The position numbers and the translations under genes are program-made. A stretch of 64,000 nt of DNA from positions 5,700,052 through 5,764,051 of the forward strand of contig NC_091341.1 of the NCBI RefSeq assembly GCF_038502225.1, written 5' to 3'. A model generated the notes under the pieces. That model searched no databases, was not told the DNA's origin, and saw only the letters and a list, made by a program, of their open reading frames with translations. The DNA is from Cherax quadricarinatus (Eukaryota; Arthropoda; Malacostraca; Decapoda; Parastacidae). Shown here piece by piece: positions 45,961 through 61,689 of the stretch (its first letter is position 1; each line of letters opens with the position of its first letter).

Positions 45961-45984
45961 TAAAGAGGTGTGGAAAAAAACATT

Positions 45985-46110
45985 TGTGTATAGGTGCTTC
46001 ATCAGTCATAATTAGGACTGATGGCGCCCCTCGTGGCGAAAAGCTTCCTATAATAAATATCCTGAACTGAACAAATGTGATCTAGTCCAGTTTGTCAGCA
46101 TCATCTTACC
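45985..46110 (+). repeat. Hammerhead/Penelope-type repeat, second family
   Basis: TTAGGACTGATGGCGCCCC, then TCGTGGCGAAAAGCTTCCTA and AATAAATATCCTGAACTGAAC resemble the hammerhead region and its AATAAAGAT follow-on. UAGGA/UCCUA can form stem I and CGCC/GGCG stem II. The core reads CUGAUGG instead of CUGAUGA and stem III is AAGCUU-like, so activity is doubtful. Confidence 0.5.
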
Positions 46111-46149
46111 ATTTACCACCATAAATAGATGAGAACACACACACATTCA

Positions 46150-46232
46150 CTCACACGCAGGGTCAGGAGCTGTGAATCGGCCCCTGCAACCACACATAGG
46201 TAAGTACAGGTACACACACACAAACAGGTGCG
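46150..46232 (+). repeat. LINE family B 3' terminal scrap
   Basis: AGGGTCAGGAGCTGTGAATCG, CCCCTGCAACCACACATAGG and a GTACACACACAC tail. Confidence 0.6.
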
Positions 46233-47141
46233 CGTGTGGTCAGTGTATTTGAGGATAAATCCCTTTAACTTTTTAGAAGAGAATTTCTGTGATGTCTCAC
46301 AGCCTCCATAACCATTACTGAACCTACATTCACACCTTTATTATTTACTCCATCCCCTCCACCCTCCACCATCCCTCCCCTCCATGCAACTCCCTTCAAT
46401 CTACCCTCCTCTCAATGATACTCCCTCTCATCCACCCATCCTCCGTTTTTTACTTTCCCTCCCCTCATCCCTCCACCCTCCACCGGACATCCTCCAACTG
46501 ACTCCCTCTCCACGCACATTTCATTCACGGGAGCAACAAATAATTTATTCAAGTTCCTCAGTCTTCAACTCATCAAAAACATCAACTGAAAAAGATGACT
46601 GCCAGAAACCTGATGAAGTGCAGCAGCAGCCGAGTGAAAGACAAAAGCAGGTACCCACAGGTATGATAATGAGACTAGAAAACATAACGAGGGAACATCC
46701 AATACAAATATATAAACAAGCAGAATATATAGTGGTGATGAGCGGGGTCAAATATAAAAAAAAAATAAATAGTGATAATTATAAACTTAATTTTTAAACG
46801 AGTGGAAGAGTAAACCAGTGGAAGGCCTCGGTCAGATGACCAAATGCTCCAACGTCGGGTGACCATTTGACTAAGACCCGATTCAGGAAACACTTGTCCT
46901 GTTTCCTGACAAGCATAACCTTACGTAACCTAGAGGAGTCAGTGAAGAGAGAGTGCGACGGCAGTAGTGTTGTTGCCGAGGTGCGCCTCAAACTACTACT
47001 CTTTGACTGCTATGCTTCACTTGGTTATTTTATATATAAGACTGAAAAACGCCCCACGACCTACACGTCCTCATGCCGGGAACAAAGAGATAGTAATTCA
47101 TTCTCCTGTATAAATTAATAAATATAAAAATAAAAACTTTC

Positions 47142-47146
<5 letters not shown>
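46233..47146. other. Unassigned; small hairpin repeat near 46810-46930
   Basis: The 137-codon plus frame (46384-46797) starts in low-complexity CT-rich sequence and shows no domain. CAGGAAAC-ACTTGTCCT-GTTTCCTG at 46884-46908 is an 8 bp-stem hairpin inside what looks like a dispersed repeat; I have no second copy here to confirm it. Confidence 0.4.

Positions 47147-47229
<83 letters not shown>
47147..47229. repeat. (TA)n microsatellite
   Basis: A pure TA run serving as the tail of the RTE copy that follows on the minus strand. Confidence 0.95.
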
Positions 47230-47233
<4 letters not shown>

Positions 47234-48636
47234 AACACACTGGCTGATTCCCACCAAGGCAGGGTGGCCCGAAAAAGAAAAAGTTTCACCATCATTCACT
47301 CCATCACTGTCTTGCCAGAAGGGTGCTTTACACTACAGTTTTTAAACTGCAACATTAACACCTCTCCTTCAGAGCGCAGGCACTGTACTTCCCATCTCCA
47401 GGACTCAAGTCCGGCCTGCCGGTTTCCCTGAATCTCTTCATAAATGTTACTTTGCTCACACTCCAACTGCACGTCAAGTATTAAAAAACATTTGTCTCCA
47501 TTCACTCCTATCAAACATGCTCACGCATGACTGCTGGAAGTCCAAGCCCCTCGCACACAAAACCTCCTTTATCCCTTCCCTCCAACCTTTCCTAGGCCGA
47601 CCCCTACCCCGCCTTCCTTCCACTACAGACTGATACACTCTTGAAGTCATTCTGTTTCGCTCCATTCTCTCTACATGTCCGAACCACCTCAACAACCCTT
47701 CCTCAGCCCTCTGGACAACAGTTTTGGTAATCCCGCACCTCCTCCTAACTTCCAAACTACGAATTCTCTGCATTATATTCACACCACACATTGCCCTCAG
47801 ACATGACATCTCCACTGCCTCCAGCCTTCTCCTCGCTGCAACATTCATCACCCATGCTTCACACCCATATAAGAGCGTTGGTAAAACTATTATCTCATAC
47901 ATTCCCCTCTTTGCTTCCAAGGACAAAGTTCTTTGTCTCCACAGACTCCTAAGTGCACCACTCACCCTTCTCCCCTCATCAATTCTATGATTCACCTCAT
48001 CTTTCATAGATCCATCCGCTGACACGTCCACTCCCAGATATCTGAATACATTCACCTCCTCCATACTCTCTCCCTCCAATCTGATATCCAATCTTCATCA
48101 CCTAATCTTTTTGTTATCCTCATAACCTTATTCTTTCCTGTATTCACTTTCAATTTTCTTCTTTTACATACCTTACAAAATTCATCCACCAACCTCTGCA
48201 ACTTCTCTTCAGAATCTCCCAAGAGCACAGTGTCATCAGCAAAGAACAACTGTGACAACTCCTACTTTATGTGTGATTCTTTATCTTTTAACTTCATGCC
48301 TCTTGCCATGACCCTCGCATTTACTTCTCTTACAACCCCATCTATAATTATATTGAACAACCACGGTGACATCACACATCCTTGTCTAAGGCCTACTTTT
48401 ACTAGGAAATAATCTCCCTCTCCTCGCCTCACTATCCTCGTAAAAACTCTTCACCGCTTTCAGTAACCTACCTTCTATACCATACATCTGCAACATCTGC
48501 CACATTGCCCTCCTATCCACCCTGTCATACGCCTTTACCAAATCCATAAATGCCACAAAAACCCCTTTAGCCTTATCTAAATACTGTTCACTTATATGTT
48601 TCACTGTAAACACCTGGTCCACACACACCCTATCTT

Positions 48637-48640
<4 letters not shown>
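47230..48640 (-). pseudogene. RTE LINE, 5'-truncated copy
   Basis: The 3' UTR (47230-47475) is followed on the minus strand by RT frames at 47474-48091, 48052-48258 and 48386-48628. They match residues about 765-968, 700-765 and 575-660 of the intact RTE protein. The FADD box and FRYLGVDVSADG are present. Two frameshifts (about 48070 and 48260-48385) break the protein. Homology ends near 48630, at the coding position of GGFRKGRGCVDQVF, where a (TA)n tract (48641-48697) begins. DNA identity to 49053-52660 is visibly high. Confidence 0.88.
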
Positions 48641-48687
<47 letters not shown>

Positions 48688-48703
48688 ATATATATATACA
48701 CAC

Positions 48704-48781
48704 AAGGAATTCGCAAGAGCAGGCGAAATATACACAAACACTGATCTATGTGTATATTTTGCCTGCTCTTGCGAATTCCTT
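48704..48781. repeat. 33 bp-stem hairpin
   Basis: Arms 48704-48736 and 48749-48781 (AAGGAATTCGCAAGAGCAGG ... CCTGCTCTTGCGAATTCCTT) pair with one mismatch around a 12 nt loop. It lies just right of a (TA)n tract. Confidence 0.9.
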
Positions 48782-48869
48782 GCATTGTTAAAATCTCTAG
48801 TAAGGCTGATGCATGCAGTGTATGAGATGAAAAGCTGTAAGCCTTCTCAATGAAAGCTGGGTGCCTTGG

Positions 48870-48990
48870 ATCAACGTCTAGCGCAAGCTGGACGCCAAGG
48901 TATTGGTCCAGTGTGGTGAGAATGGTAATGCACTTCGTACCTTGCTCCAAGGTTCGTAGGTTCGAGTCTCTTTCAGCCAGAGATCAGTGT

Positions 48991-48996
<6 letters not shown>
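48870..48996 (+). mobile_element. tRNA-derived SINE, TA-tailed
   Basis: GTGTGGTGAGAATGGTAATG (A-box-like), then CACTTCGTACCTTGCTCCAA, then GGTTCGAGTC (B box) at about 48959-48968, ending in AGATCAGTGTTAAATATATA. No acceptor stem closes around it, so it is a SINE head and not a tRNA gene. Its start is uncertain. Confidence 0.55.

Positions 48997-49052
<56 letters not shown>
48997..49052. repeat. (TA)n microsatellite
   Basis: A TA tract shared between the SINE tail and the RTE leader start. Confidence 0.9.
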
Positions 49053-52767
<3,715 letters not shown>

Positions 52768-55700
52768 GTGTACTCACCTGTTTGTGGTTGCAGGGGCCGA
52801 ACCGTAGCTCCTGCCCCGCCTCTTCACTGATCGCTACTATGTCCTCTCTCTCTCCCTCCTCCATGAACTTCATCAAACCAGTATTAAAACTATGTACGGC
52901 TCCTGCCTCCACTACGTCACTTTCCAGACTATTCCGCTTCCTGACAACTCTGTGACTGAAGAAATACTTCCTAACATCCCAAGTGTGACCCCGTGTTTCT
53001 GTGACCCATCTCTAGAATATCCTGTCCCTGTCCATTGTGTCAGTTCCTCGCAGTATATCTTATATCGTTATCATGTCTCCCCTAACCCTCCTGTCCTCCA
53101 GTGTTGTGAGGCCTATTTCCCTTAACCTTTCTTCGTAGGATATTCCCCTTAGCTCTGGGAATAGTCTTGTTGCAAAAGTTTGCACTTTCTCTAATTTCTT
53201 GAAGTGCTTGATCAGGTGTGGGTTCCAAACTGTTGCTGCATACTCCAATATGGGCCTGAGGTACACGGTGTACATAGTCTTGAAAGATTCCTTACTGAGG
53301 TATTGGAACGCTATTCTTAGATTTGCTAGGCGCCCATATGCTGCAGCAGTTATCTGGTTGATGTGCACCTCAGGAGATGTGCTCGGTATTATATTCACCC
53401 CAAGATCTTTTTCCTTGATTGAGGTTTGCAGTCTTTGGCCACTTAGCTTATACTCTGTCTGCGGTCATCTTTGCCCTTCCCCGATCTTCATGCCCTTACA
53501 TTTGGCGGGATTAAATTCGAGGAGCCAGTTGCTGGATCAGGCTTCCAGCCTGTCCAGGTCTCTTTGTAGTCCTGCGTAACCCTCATCCGATTCAATTCTC
53601 CTCATTAACTTCACATCATCTGCAAACAGGGACACTTCTGAGTCTATCCCTTCCATCACGTCATTCACATGTACCAAAAAGAGCACTGATCCTAGGACTG
53701 ATCACTGCGGAACTCCGCTCGTCATAGGCGCCCACTCTGACCCATTGTCACATACCATGGCTCATTGTTGCCTCCCTGTCAAGTATTCTCTAATTCACTG
53801 CAGTGCCTGCATGCCTGATCCTCTAGCTTTTTCACTAATCTCCTGTGGGAAACTATGTCGAAGGCCTTCTTGCAGTCCAAGAAAACGAAATTTATCCACC
53901 CCTCTCTTTGTCTTAATTCCGTTACCTTGTCATAAAACTCCAGTAGGTTTGTGACACAGGATTTCTCTTCTCTGAAACCATGCTGGTCGTCATATGCCTT
54001 TTCCTTTCTAGGTGCTCCACCACTCTCCTCCTGATAATCTTCTCCATGCTATACACGTCAGTGGCATTGGTTTGTAGTTTAATGCCTCATGTCTGTCTCC
54101 TTTCTTAAAAATTGGGGCTACATTTGCCATCTTCCATACCTCAGTTGCCTAGTTTCAATGGATGTGTTGATGGTTGTTGTTAGTAGCACACACAGCGTCT
54201 CTGCTCCCTCTCTAAGGACCCATGAAGAGATGTTGTCAGGCCCCACTGTCTTTGAAGTATCAAGTGTATTTCATCCAGCACTTGTTGGTATATGCCTTGT
54301 TGGAGTACCCTCCTATTCTGACATCCCAGTGTCCTTTCTGTCTCCACTGTAAATACTTCTTTAAATCTAATGTTGAGCTCCTCACATACTTCATGGTCAT
54401 TTCTTGTGAACTTCTCACCATCCTTCCTCAGCCTGATTCCTGATCCTTGTCTGTTGCTTTCCTCCTGTGGCTATATAACAGCTTCGGGTCAGACTTTACT
54501 TTCTATGCTATGTCGTTTTCGTATTGCCGCTGGACCACCCTCCTTAATTGTGCATACTCGCATCTGGCTCTTTGACTAATCTTTTTATTTTCCTGAGTTC
54601 TTTGTCTTCTGTACTTTTTCCATTATATAGCACACTTAATTTTTGCTTCCTTACACTTTTGGGTGAACCAAGGGTTCGTTCTGTTCTTCTCATTAATTTA
54701 TTTTTCCCTTGGTAACAAACTCTCCTCTGCCTCCATGCATATTTTTGTCACTTAGTCCATTTCGTTTACTAATTTACCTACCAGTTCTATTTCCCACTGA
54801 GCTTCTGAGCTTTGTATTCAATGCTTAGAACCACCTAATCACTAGCTCCGAGGGGCCTTTCGTACATGATGTCCTCGATGCCCAAACTACTCAAGGTGAA
54901 TACGAGGTCCAGTCTCATTGGTTCTCCCTCACCAATCTCTCTCCGATAGAGGCCCTAACATATTGATGCACGAAGTTTTCTAGTACCACATCCATCATCT
55001 TGGCTCTCCATGTTTCGGGACCACCATGAGGCTCCAGGGTTTCCCATAACTAGTAACTTTGCTCTACCTGTGTGAGCTCTTCTGGCCACCTCAGCTAGTG
55101 CCTCCCCCATTGCTCTGTTGCTCATTCATATTCTTCTCTTGGACTCCTGCAGTTTTGTGGCAGGTTGTACATCACTGCAATTACCACCTTAGGGCCCCCA
55201 GACTAAATTGTTCCTACTATGTAGTCATTTCGCCCATTCCATTCATTCCTTCCATTTCCTGAAATCCCCACAGATTTTTTATGAGCAGCACAACTCCTCT
55301 TCCCCCTCTGCTCCCTCTATCTTTTCTCAGGATTTGATATCCGGGTGGAAACATTGTGTCTGTTATCAGCCCAGTGAGTTTCGTTTCTGTGAATGCCTGG
55401 TGGTTAGAGCTCTTGCTTCATACATGGAGGGCCCGGGTTCGATTCCCGGTGTGAAAACATTTCGACGCTTTTCCTTACACCTGTTGTCGTGTTCACCTAG
55501 CAGCAAACATGTACCTGGGTGTTAGTCAACAGGTGTGGGTCCCATCCTTGGGGACAAGATTGAGGACCCCAATGGAAATAAGTTAGACAGTCCTCGATGA
55601 CGCACTGACCTTCTTGGGTTATCCTGGGTGGCTAACCCTCCGGGGTTAAAAATCCGAAGAAAATCTTATCTCTCTTGTCTCTTTGATTCTTTCATGCCAC

Positions 55701-56870
55701 TCCTCACATTTATTTATTCAATCCGTGTTTGTATAACAAACCTCCAACTTCCTTTCTAAAACTGTGGTCTAGTTGGTACTATGGGGTTGGGGACGAGGGA
55801 GACCTGGCAAGAAACTATGGTAAGGTTTCTATAAAGGTGGAATTTGTGATGAGACAGGTGAGGGCAGTGAGTACGGTATGTTGGTTTTAGGTTAGATTGT
55901 TTGGTTGCATTGGGGCTGCTGGCATTGAGAGCCTTCTGTAGGTGGGTGTGTGGGAGGTTGTATATGCTCTTCCTCCAGAGTCTGGGCTCTCCTGCCCATC
56001 TCCGTCTTTGTCTCTCTTTTCTCCTTGCATCTTTGTACTATCTCCTTCAGTTTCCACCTTTCTTCTTATGTTCTATCACAGTTGAGGTACACCCTCCAGT
56101 ATGCTGGTATATCCCTTAGTTGTGCCTTCTGCAGTATCTTGTTTCGAGCCGATTCTCCCTTGAAAATCACTGACTAGCTGGCTTCTTCCTCTTGCAAACT
56201 CCCCTATTCTCAGAAAATTTGTCAGCTGCGCCATGGCGTCCTCTCCTATTGCTTTCACTATAATTTCAATCACTTTTTTCTCCCCTTGTTTTCATGCTTC
56301 CTAAGTTTTCCCTTCAACTTCTTGGAATGCATAAACAAAGATTGACCCCTCACTTTCATTTTCCCACTGCATTTCCCTTTGTAACCCCTGATTCAATTTA
56401 GTTGCCTCCATTGTAGCTTTCCTATCTTCAATCTCTTCTGTATCCGTTGTCCCTGTGCCCAGTGGTCTGTCATTTTCCCTTCTAATCCTTTCCTGGGCAC
56501 CGCCGTGGTCTGTTGGAGCCTCTGCATATAGCTTAAATCTTTCGTTTACTTCAGTCCCCTTGTATGCTCCTGGTGTGCTCCTACTCTTTTCCCGGGCTCC
56601 ATGGTGGTCTGATAAAGCCTCTGTTTACACTTTGCCTCATTTTTTCCATACAGTCCCCTCATTTGTGACTGCTACAGCAGTTTCTGATGTCCTGCCCATA
56701 CTGCTTTTTGGTTCTTTAGTCTGTTTCAAATTTTTCAGCTCCTCTTCTAAGCTCTGTATCTTAGCCTCTGCTGCTGTGGTTTGTAGCTTCCCAGACTCAT
56801 CCTCCAGTCCCATGGCTTTCTGTCATGCTCTCTGTCAGCCCGTTTTTTTTTTACCACAGAATGAAAAACT
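52768..56870 (-). pseudogene. LINE family B, long antisense copy (3' end to ORF1 region)
   Basis: On the minus strand the 3' terminus is at 52768-52830 (TGTACTCACCTGTTTGTGG). The RT C-terminal frame at 53060-53398 contains NQITAAAYGRLANL, LEYAATVWNPHL and ISYEERLREIGLTTLEDRR. RT core sequence follows to about 54250, endonuclease-like sequence (54840-55380), a SINE insert (55392-55675), then a Glu/Lys-coding, coiled-coil-like region (56050-56830) that I take to be ORF1. No long frame survives. Plus-strand frames through this stretch are antisense. It shows the order of parts in family B best, since the other copies are shorter. Confidence 0.75.
55392..55675 (+). mobile_element. tRNA-derived SINE inside LINE B
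   Basis: The head has CCTGGTGGTTAGAGC (A box) and GGTTCGATTCC (B box, 55436-55446). The body is TACCTGGGTGTTAGTC, GGACCCCAATGGAAATAAG and GACAGTCCTCGATGACGC, with a tail GGGGTTAAAAATCCGAAGAA and a TCT-rich end. It interrupts decayed LINE B sequence on the opposite strand. I could not identify a clean target duplication. Confidence 0.8.
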
Positions 56871-56894
56871 CATGTATTTTTGTGTTGTAGTTTG

Positions 56895-57078
56895 TGATGT
56901 GTGTGTGTGTGTGTGTGTGTTTGTGTGCGCGCGTGTGTGTAGGTGTGCGTGTGTAGGTGTGTGTAGGTGTGTGTGTGTATAGGGGTGTGTGTGTGTAGGT
57001 ATGTGTGTGTGTAGGTGTGTGTGAGTAGGTGTGTGTGTGTGTAGGTGTGTGTGTGTGTGTAGGTGTGTGTGTAACGGT
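56895..57078. repeat. (GT)n with GTAGGT interruptions
   Basis: An imperfect GT tract. The periodic TAGG gives Thr/His repeats on the minus strand, which are not a gene. Confidence 0.92.
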
Positions 57079-57099
57079 ACTCGAAAGTTTGTTCCTCTC

Positions 57100-58800
57100 A
57101 TCTACAATCTATTATCAAACCAGTGCTTTTATACCCTTTCCCTAAAGGTAATTTTTCCAGTTTAAACCATTGTTTGGAGTCCTGTCTAGGCAAAGATATT
57201 TTAGCACCCCATTTCTTTCCCTTTTTATTCATTCCTTTTTTCCATTTATACACCCGCGTATCCCCAAAATTCTACCCTTTCTAAAGAGTAAATTACCCTG
57301 GCCACCCCCTCATAGGAAGATTTCTGACAAAGGGATCAATTTTGTCATCCTCCCCTGTACTTTTCCATGCTTTTTAAAAGTCCATTTGTAATAGGGGTGA
57401 CAAGAACTGCAGAATAATCAAAATGGGGCCCCAACCCAAGGGAATATAAAGCAGAAGAACAACCTGAGGATTTCTTTATTTATTTTTTTAGAATAAAACC
57501 AAGGATTCTGTTGGGCTTTTTTGTAAATTTAATGCACTGTTTTTTGGGTTTAAAAATTCCCTCAACCCAGAACAAAAACCCTTTTGAAACCAGTTTTATT
57601 AAAGATTACTTTATTTAGGTATATGTGGATGGTTACCCTTTCCAAATTTAAACTTTTCATTTGTCTTAAACTGCCATCTGCCACTGACCATTGCATCAGT
57701 TTTAACCAAATCATCCTGTAGTGCATTAATTTTTCCAATAGAATGAATTGAGGTTCTTTTTGGGGTGTCACGAAATTTGCTTATCCCCTTATTTTTTCCC
57801 CTCATCTATGTCTTTTTTGGTAAAGGAAAACAAGGGGCCCCAACATTGCCCCCCGAGGAACCCCCCGGGACGTGCCCCCATTCTAAATTTCCCCCTATTT
57901 ATCCCAACTTTTGCTGCCTAATGTAAAACCATGTTTCACCCAGGAAAAAATTCTCCTATTCCGTGGGCTTTAATTTTCCCAATCCTTTCTGAAAAAAAAA
58001 ACCCTTTTAAGCCCCTTTAAGTCCAAAACCCCAACACACATTCAATTACCTTTACCCCCCCCTCCTCAAACCCCTTTAGAAAAAAAAGTTAGTAAATTTT
58101 AAGACGGGAAACCCCCATTTGTAAAACAGTGTTAGATTCATTAATCAAAACCTCAAGAAATCCGGAATTTGCCTTCGAATTTGGAAAACAAAACTTTCCC
58201 GGGGGAGGAAAGGGCGGTATTAAGCTAAAACCCTTCATCCTTGTGGGGTTACTACCATTTTCCACTTTTACACTATGCCAGTTTGTAGTGATATGTTGAA
58301 AAAATTAGCCGGTTGAAGTTCCTTTTACTTTCCCTTTTTTAAACCCCCTCGCAAAAGTTCATCAGGCTTGGGGGATTTGTTATTTTTTAAAGGGTTTTTA
58401 ATTTCTATTTGTCTAGGCCCATGTCACTAGTTACCGCAATCGGCATTTTTATTATCGTCCTGTTTACATAATTTGTTATTTCGGGAAATTTTATTAACTT
58501 CCCTGAGTAAAACAGAGGAAGTAAAAATTTTCACATTTCCTTACCCTTTAGTAACACCAGAGTTATTTAAGGGGGCCAATTTTGTCCCTAATCTTATTTC
58601 TGTCCCCGGGAAAAACCCTTTTGTTGGCCCCCCTTTTTGCGCCCTGCCCCCATATCCTTTTGCTTTTTTTTCCTTTTTTTTTTTCTCTTTTTAATTTTTT
58701 ATAGCCCCTTTTGACCACTGAGATTTTTTAATTGTTCATCCATTTGAATTATTTTGTTAGATCTAATTTCCCTTTCTGGAACAAAGTTGTTTTCGCGCCA
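57100..58800 (-). pseudogene. Family A-related CR1-like LINE with homopolymer-rich decay
   Basis: The order of landmarks matches 1500-3100 on the same strand: GGGGTGACAAGAACTGCAGA; CTGCCATCTGCCACTGACC; the CCTGTGGAACCCC-like block (about 57850); ACATTCAATTACCTTTACC; and GGGTTACTACCATTTTCCAC. It thus covers the RT core and C-terminus. The DNA is full of lengthened C, G and T runs compared with its relatives. No frame survives. It is clearly a different subfamily from the 1003-5151 copy. Confidence 0.65.
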
Positions 58801-59094
58801 CCTTTTTCATATTATATTATTTCCCGTCGCATTTGGGGGATATGCTGTAGCGGCAAAGCTGCAAGTATAATACTTGTGTGTATTTTTGGGAAGCGGGACA
58901 CCCAATCGTTAAACAAGTACAATTAGGGGGACTTAAATACACAGGGGACCTGACCCATGTCAGTCATGGCTTAAGAACGAGAGGGACAAGTCGTGTCTGG
59001 CAGCTATTCAGAATATCACTAATAAACCACTGTCGCTGACAGAGATATCATTATACCCCATATCACTCATCAACAAATCCCTACGACAGTCAGA
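58801..59094. other. No feature recognised
   Basis: About 290 bp unassigned. Confidence 0.4.
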
Positions 59095-59330
59095 AGTAGA
59101 AATACAGTAGCAAGAGGAGGGTAATAGGAAGATGGAAGCAGGAAAACGGCATTAGGAAGACGGTAGAAGGAAGACAGAAGTAGGAAGAGGAAGCATTAAG
59201 ACGGTAGAATACAGAGGGCAGTAGGGAGAAGTAACAGGAAGACGGAAGCAGGAAGAGGGTAGTAGGGAGAGTGTAGCAAGTAAAGGGTAGCAAGAAGAGG
59301 GAAGTAGTAAGATGGGGGCAGTAAGAGTCA
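59095..59330 (+). repeat. Purine-rich imperfect tandem (AGGAAGACGGTAG type)
   Basis: Short GGAAGA / GGGTAGTAGGAAG motifs recur at 12-20 bp spacing. Confidence 0.7.
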
Positions 59331-60177
59331 GAATATTTACCTCTTACGTGAGATTAACTAAGAGTTAAGACGTTTTATCGTAAGCTTTAAAGACAAATTT
59401 TCTCAGATTTGAATGAACATAAGAACATAAAAAATCCAAATGACAATGAAACATTTAACATAAAATTCTTCTTTGTAAACATAATATTAGTGACGTGAAA
59501 AAATTAACAATTGTAAAACTAGACTAAATTCTAATCAACATTTATCATGAAAACGTAGACAAAAATATAGATACTTAAAAAAATAATTACGAAATCTATT
59601 TCATATTACTGAACCAAACAATTACAATTATGGAAGTAAAATCAATAACCTGGATTTTTTTATATAACAGAAAATTAAATAAAAATAATATTTTGATTCT
59701 AATTTAAGACAAATATTATTACTGGCGAATCTTTAAAACTTTAAGCACAAAAAAATCTGCCATTGGAGAGTCAGTTTTTAACTCGTATACATAATAACAT
59801 GTATATATAACATTCATCAACATACAATAACATGTACACATGACACCCATACACAATAACACATGAGCATTCATTCATACACATGTACACATGACACACA
59901 AGTGTCATGTACATGTTATGTACATGTTATTGTGTCTGAAACGTGTCCCATCTTCTCATGTTCACGTTTCACATGGAAGGTCGTCAAAATACTGTATACC
60001 AACATTCTTTGTCTTATATATTCTGAATACTGAAACGCATAAATATTTCCTTATTTCTCTTCTATTGCCTCTACTATATTGATTTTTAACCATCATGTGG
60101 ACGAGTACAGGTATGTTCATGAGAATGTGTACACATGTATGTAAGGGTGTTCGTGGCATGGAGTTTGGAGTGAGATG
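59331..60177. other. AT-rich sequence, no gene recognised
   Basis: Unassigned. At about 59800-59930 short ACATGTACACATGACAC motifs repeat irregularly and look like a decayed start of the next minisatellite. Confidence 0.45.
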
Positions 60178-60498
60178 TGTGTACGCATGTAGTGTGACGT
60201 GTACTCATGTGTGTACGCGTGTAGTGTGACATGTACGCATGTGTGTACGCGTGTAGTGTGACATGTACGCATGTGTGTACGCATGTAGTGTGACATGTAC
60301 GCATGTGTGTACGCGTGTAGTGTGACATGTACGCATGTGTGTAAGCGTGTAGTGTGACATGTACGCATGTGTGTACGCATGTAGTGTGACATGTACGCAT
60401 GTGTGTACGCATGTAGTGTGGCATGTACGCATGTAGTGTGGCATGTACGCATGTAGTGTAAAATGTACGCATGTGTGTACGCATGTAGTGTGACCTCA
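60178..60498 (+). repeat. 32 bp minisatellite (TGTACGCATGTGTGTACGCG + TGTAGTGTGACA)
   Basis: About ten units with CGCGTG/CGCATG alternation. All minus-strand His/Thr/Cys-rich frames are artefacts. Confidence 0.93.
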
Positions 60499-60499
60499 T

Positions 60500-60660
60500 A
60501 CATACATTTATTGAGACAACGTTTCGTCTACCATGGACTTTATTCACACCTGATGGATAAATAAAATCTACCAAGATTTTATCAATCTCTGATGCATAAA
60601 GCAGTGGTGGGCGAAACGTCTGCTCAGTCAATGCCATACTCAACATTTTGTCTAATTCAT
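60500..60660. repeat. Hammerhead-like repeat pair, decayed
   Basis: Two GCGAAACGT- or ACGAAACGTT-type motifs face opposite ways: ACAACGTTTCGTCTACC (minus sense, about 60518) and GTGGGCGAAACGTCTGC (plus, about 60606). The plus site has CTGATGC upstream. They resemble Penelope-type hammerhead surroundings, but the cores are not canonical. Confidence 0.4.
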
Positions 60661-61012
60661 CAACATGTCGATATGTATTTTACCAGTGATTTATGTAGGC
60701 ATATGTGTGATACAGAGAATTATAAGTGTTGCTATATATGTAGGTTGTATATATAAAAACAGGTGTGTGTGTGTGTACTCCTATGGATCTTTGCATGCCA
60801 CGAAAATACAAACTATTATTAACAATAAAGAAGACTGACTAACATGTATAGTTGTTTTCACGGAGGTGGACAAATAGATAAACATACGGACACTTATCTA
60901 CTTATAATAAAACATTCACAAATACACTTACTCAACTACATAATTGAGAAAATATAGTTGCTATAGATACATACATAATGCAGCAAATAAAAGTCTATGA
61001 TTTTCCTTGACT
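60661..61012. other. No feature recognised
   Basis: About 350 bp unassigned. Confidence 0.4.
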
Positions 61013-61430
61013 AGGAAGGCACCGCTGACCTCGGGTAAGTAGTGATGGGAAGACATCCGGGAACGAACGGATGGATTCCTGGATACATGAACCTGGGGAT
61101 GGCAGGAATACCACTGACTCTAGGGAAGTAAGTCCGCCTAAGCCTAAGGTGACAAGTGGACTCCTGGAGACACTGAACCGAGGAAGGCACCAAACAAGCT
61201 GACCTTAGGTAAGTGGGGAAGGGAAGACATCCGGAGGCGGACGGATAGATTCCTGGATATATGAATCTGGTGAAGGCTGAGGCTAAAAGGCAGAAATGAG
61301 AACACAGGCGAGGCTGACCTTAGGGAAGTGGGGAAGGAGAAACATCTGGGGCCCACGGATGGATTCTTGGACACATGAACCTGGGAAAGGCGAGGGGGGG
61401 GGGTGAACCTTAAAGACGAACCACTGGCCT
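61013..61430 (+). repeat. Imperfect tandem of about 100 bp units
   Basis: Four blocks share CTGACCTTAGGTAAGTGGGG, AAGACATCCGG, GGATGGATTCCTGGA and ACATGAACCTGGG-like segments at about 61028, 61113, 61199 and 61313. The second block is the most diverged. Confidence 0.8.
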
Positions 61431-61689
61431 CCACGTGGCAAGGTCTGGTAACTCAGAGATAACTCTGAGGCTGACAGTGGTCGCAAATAATTTTATTATT
61501 AATTATAATTATTGACTTCTTAATCCGGATTGATGCTATAAGTAATGTGTAATATAAGTACATACCGAGTGTAAGGGAGGTAAGTGGACTGCAGGTTCAT
61601 TATAAAAAATAATCAGGACCAGGAGACCAGAAATCAGAAATAAACATACAATCGCATACTCACGCATACACATACAAACACACACATAC
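61431..61689. other. No feature recognised
   Basis: About 260 bp unassigned. Confidence 0.4.

Noticed and set aside
46384..46797. 137-codon plus frame with Pro/Ser-rich start
   Set aside because: Starts in low-complexity CT-rich DNA and ends in a Lys-rich AT tract; no motif supports a gene.
55392..55480. Possible tRNA gene
   Set aside because: Clear B box, but the tRNA-like head continues into a SINE body and no acceptor stem closes.
60086..60646. 186-codon His/Thr/Cys-rich minus frame
   Set aside because: Read through the 32 bp minisatellite.
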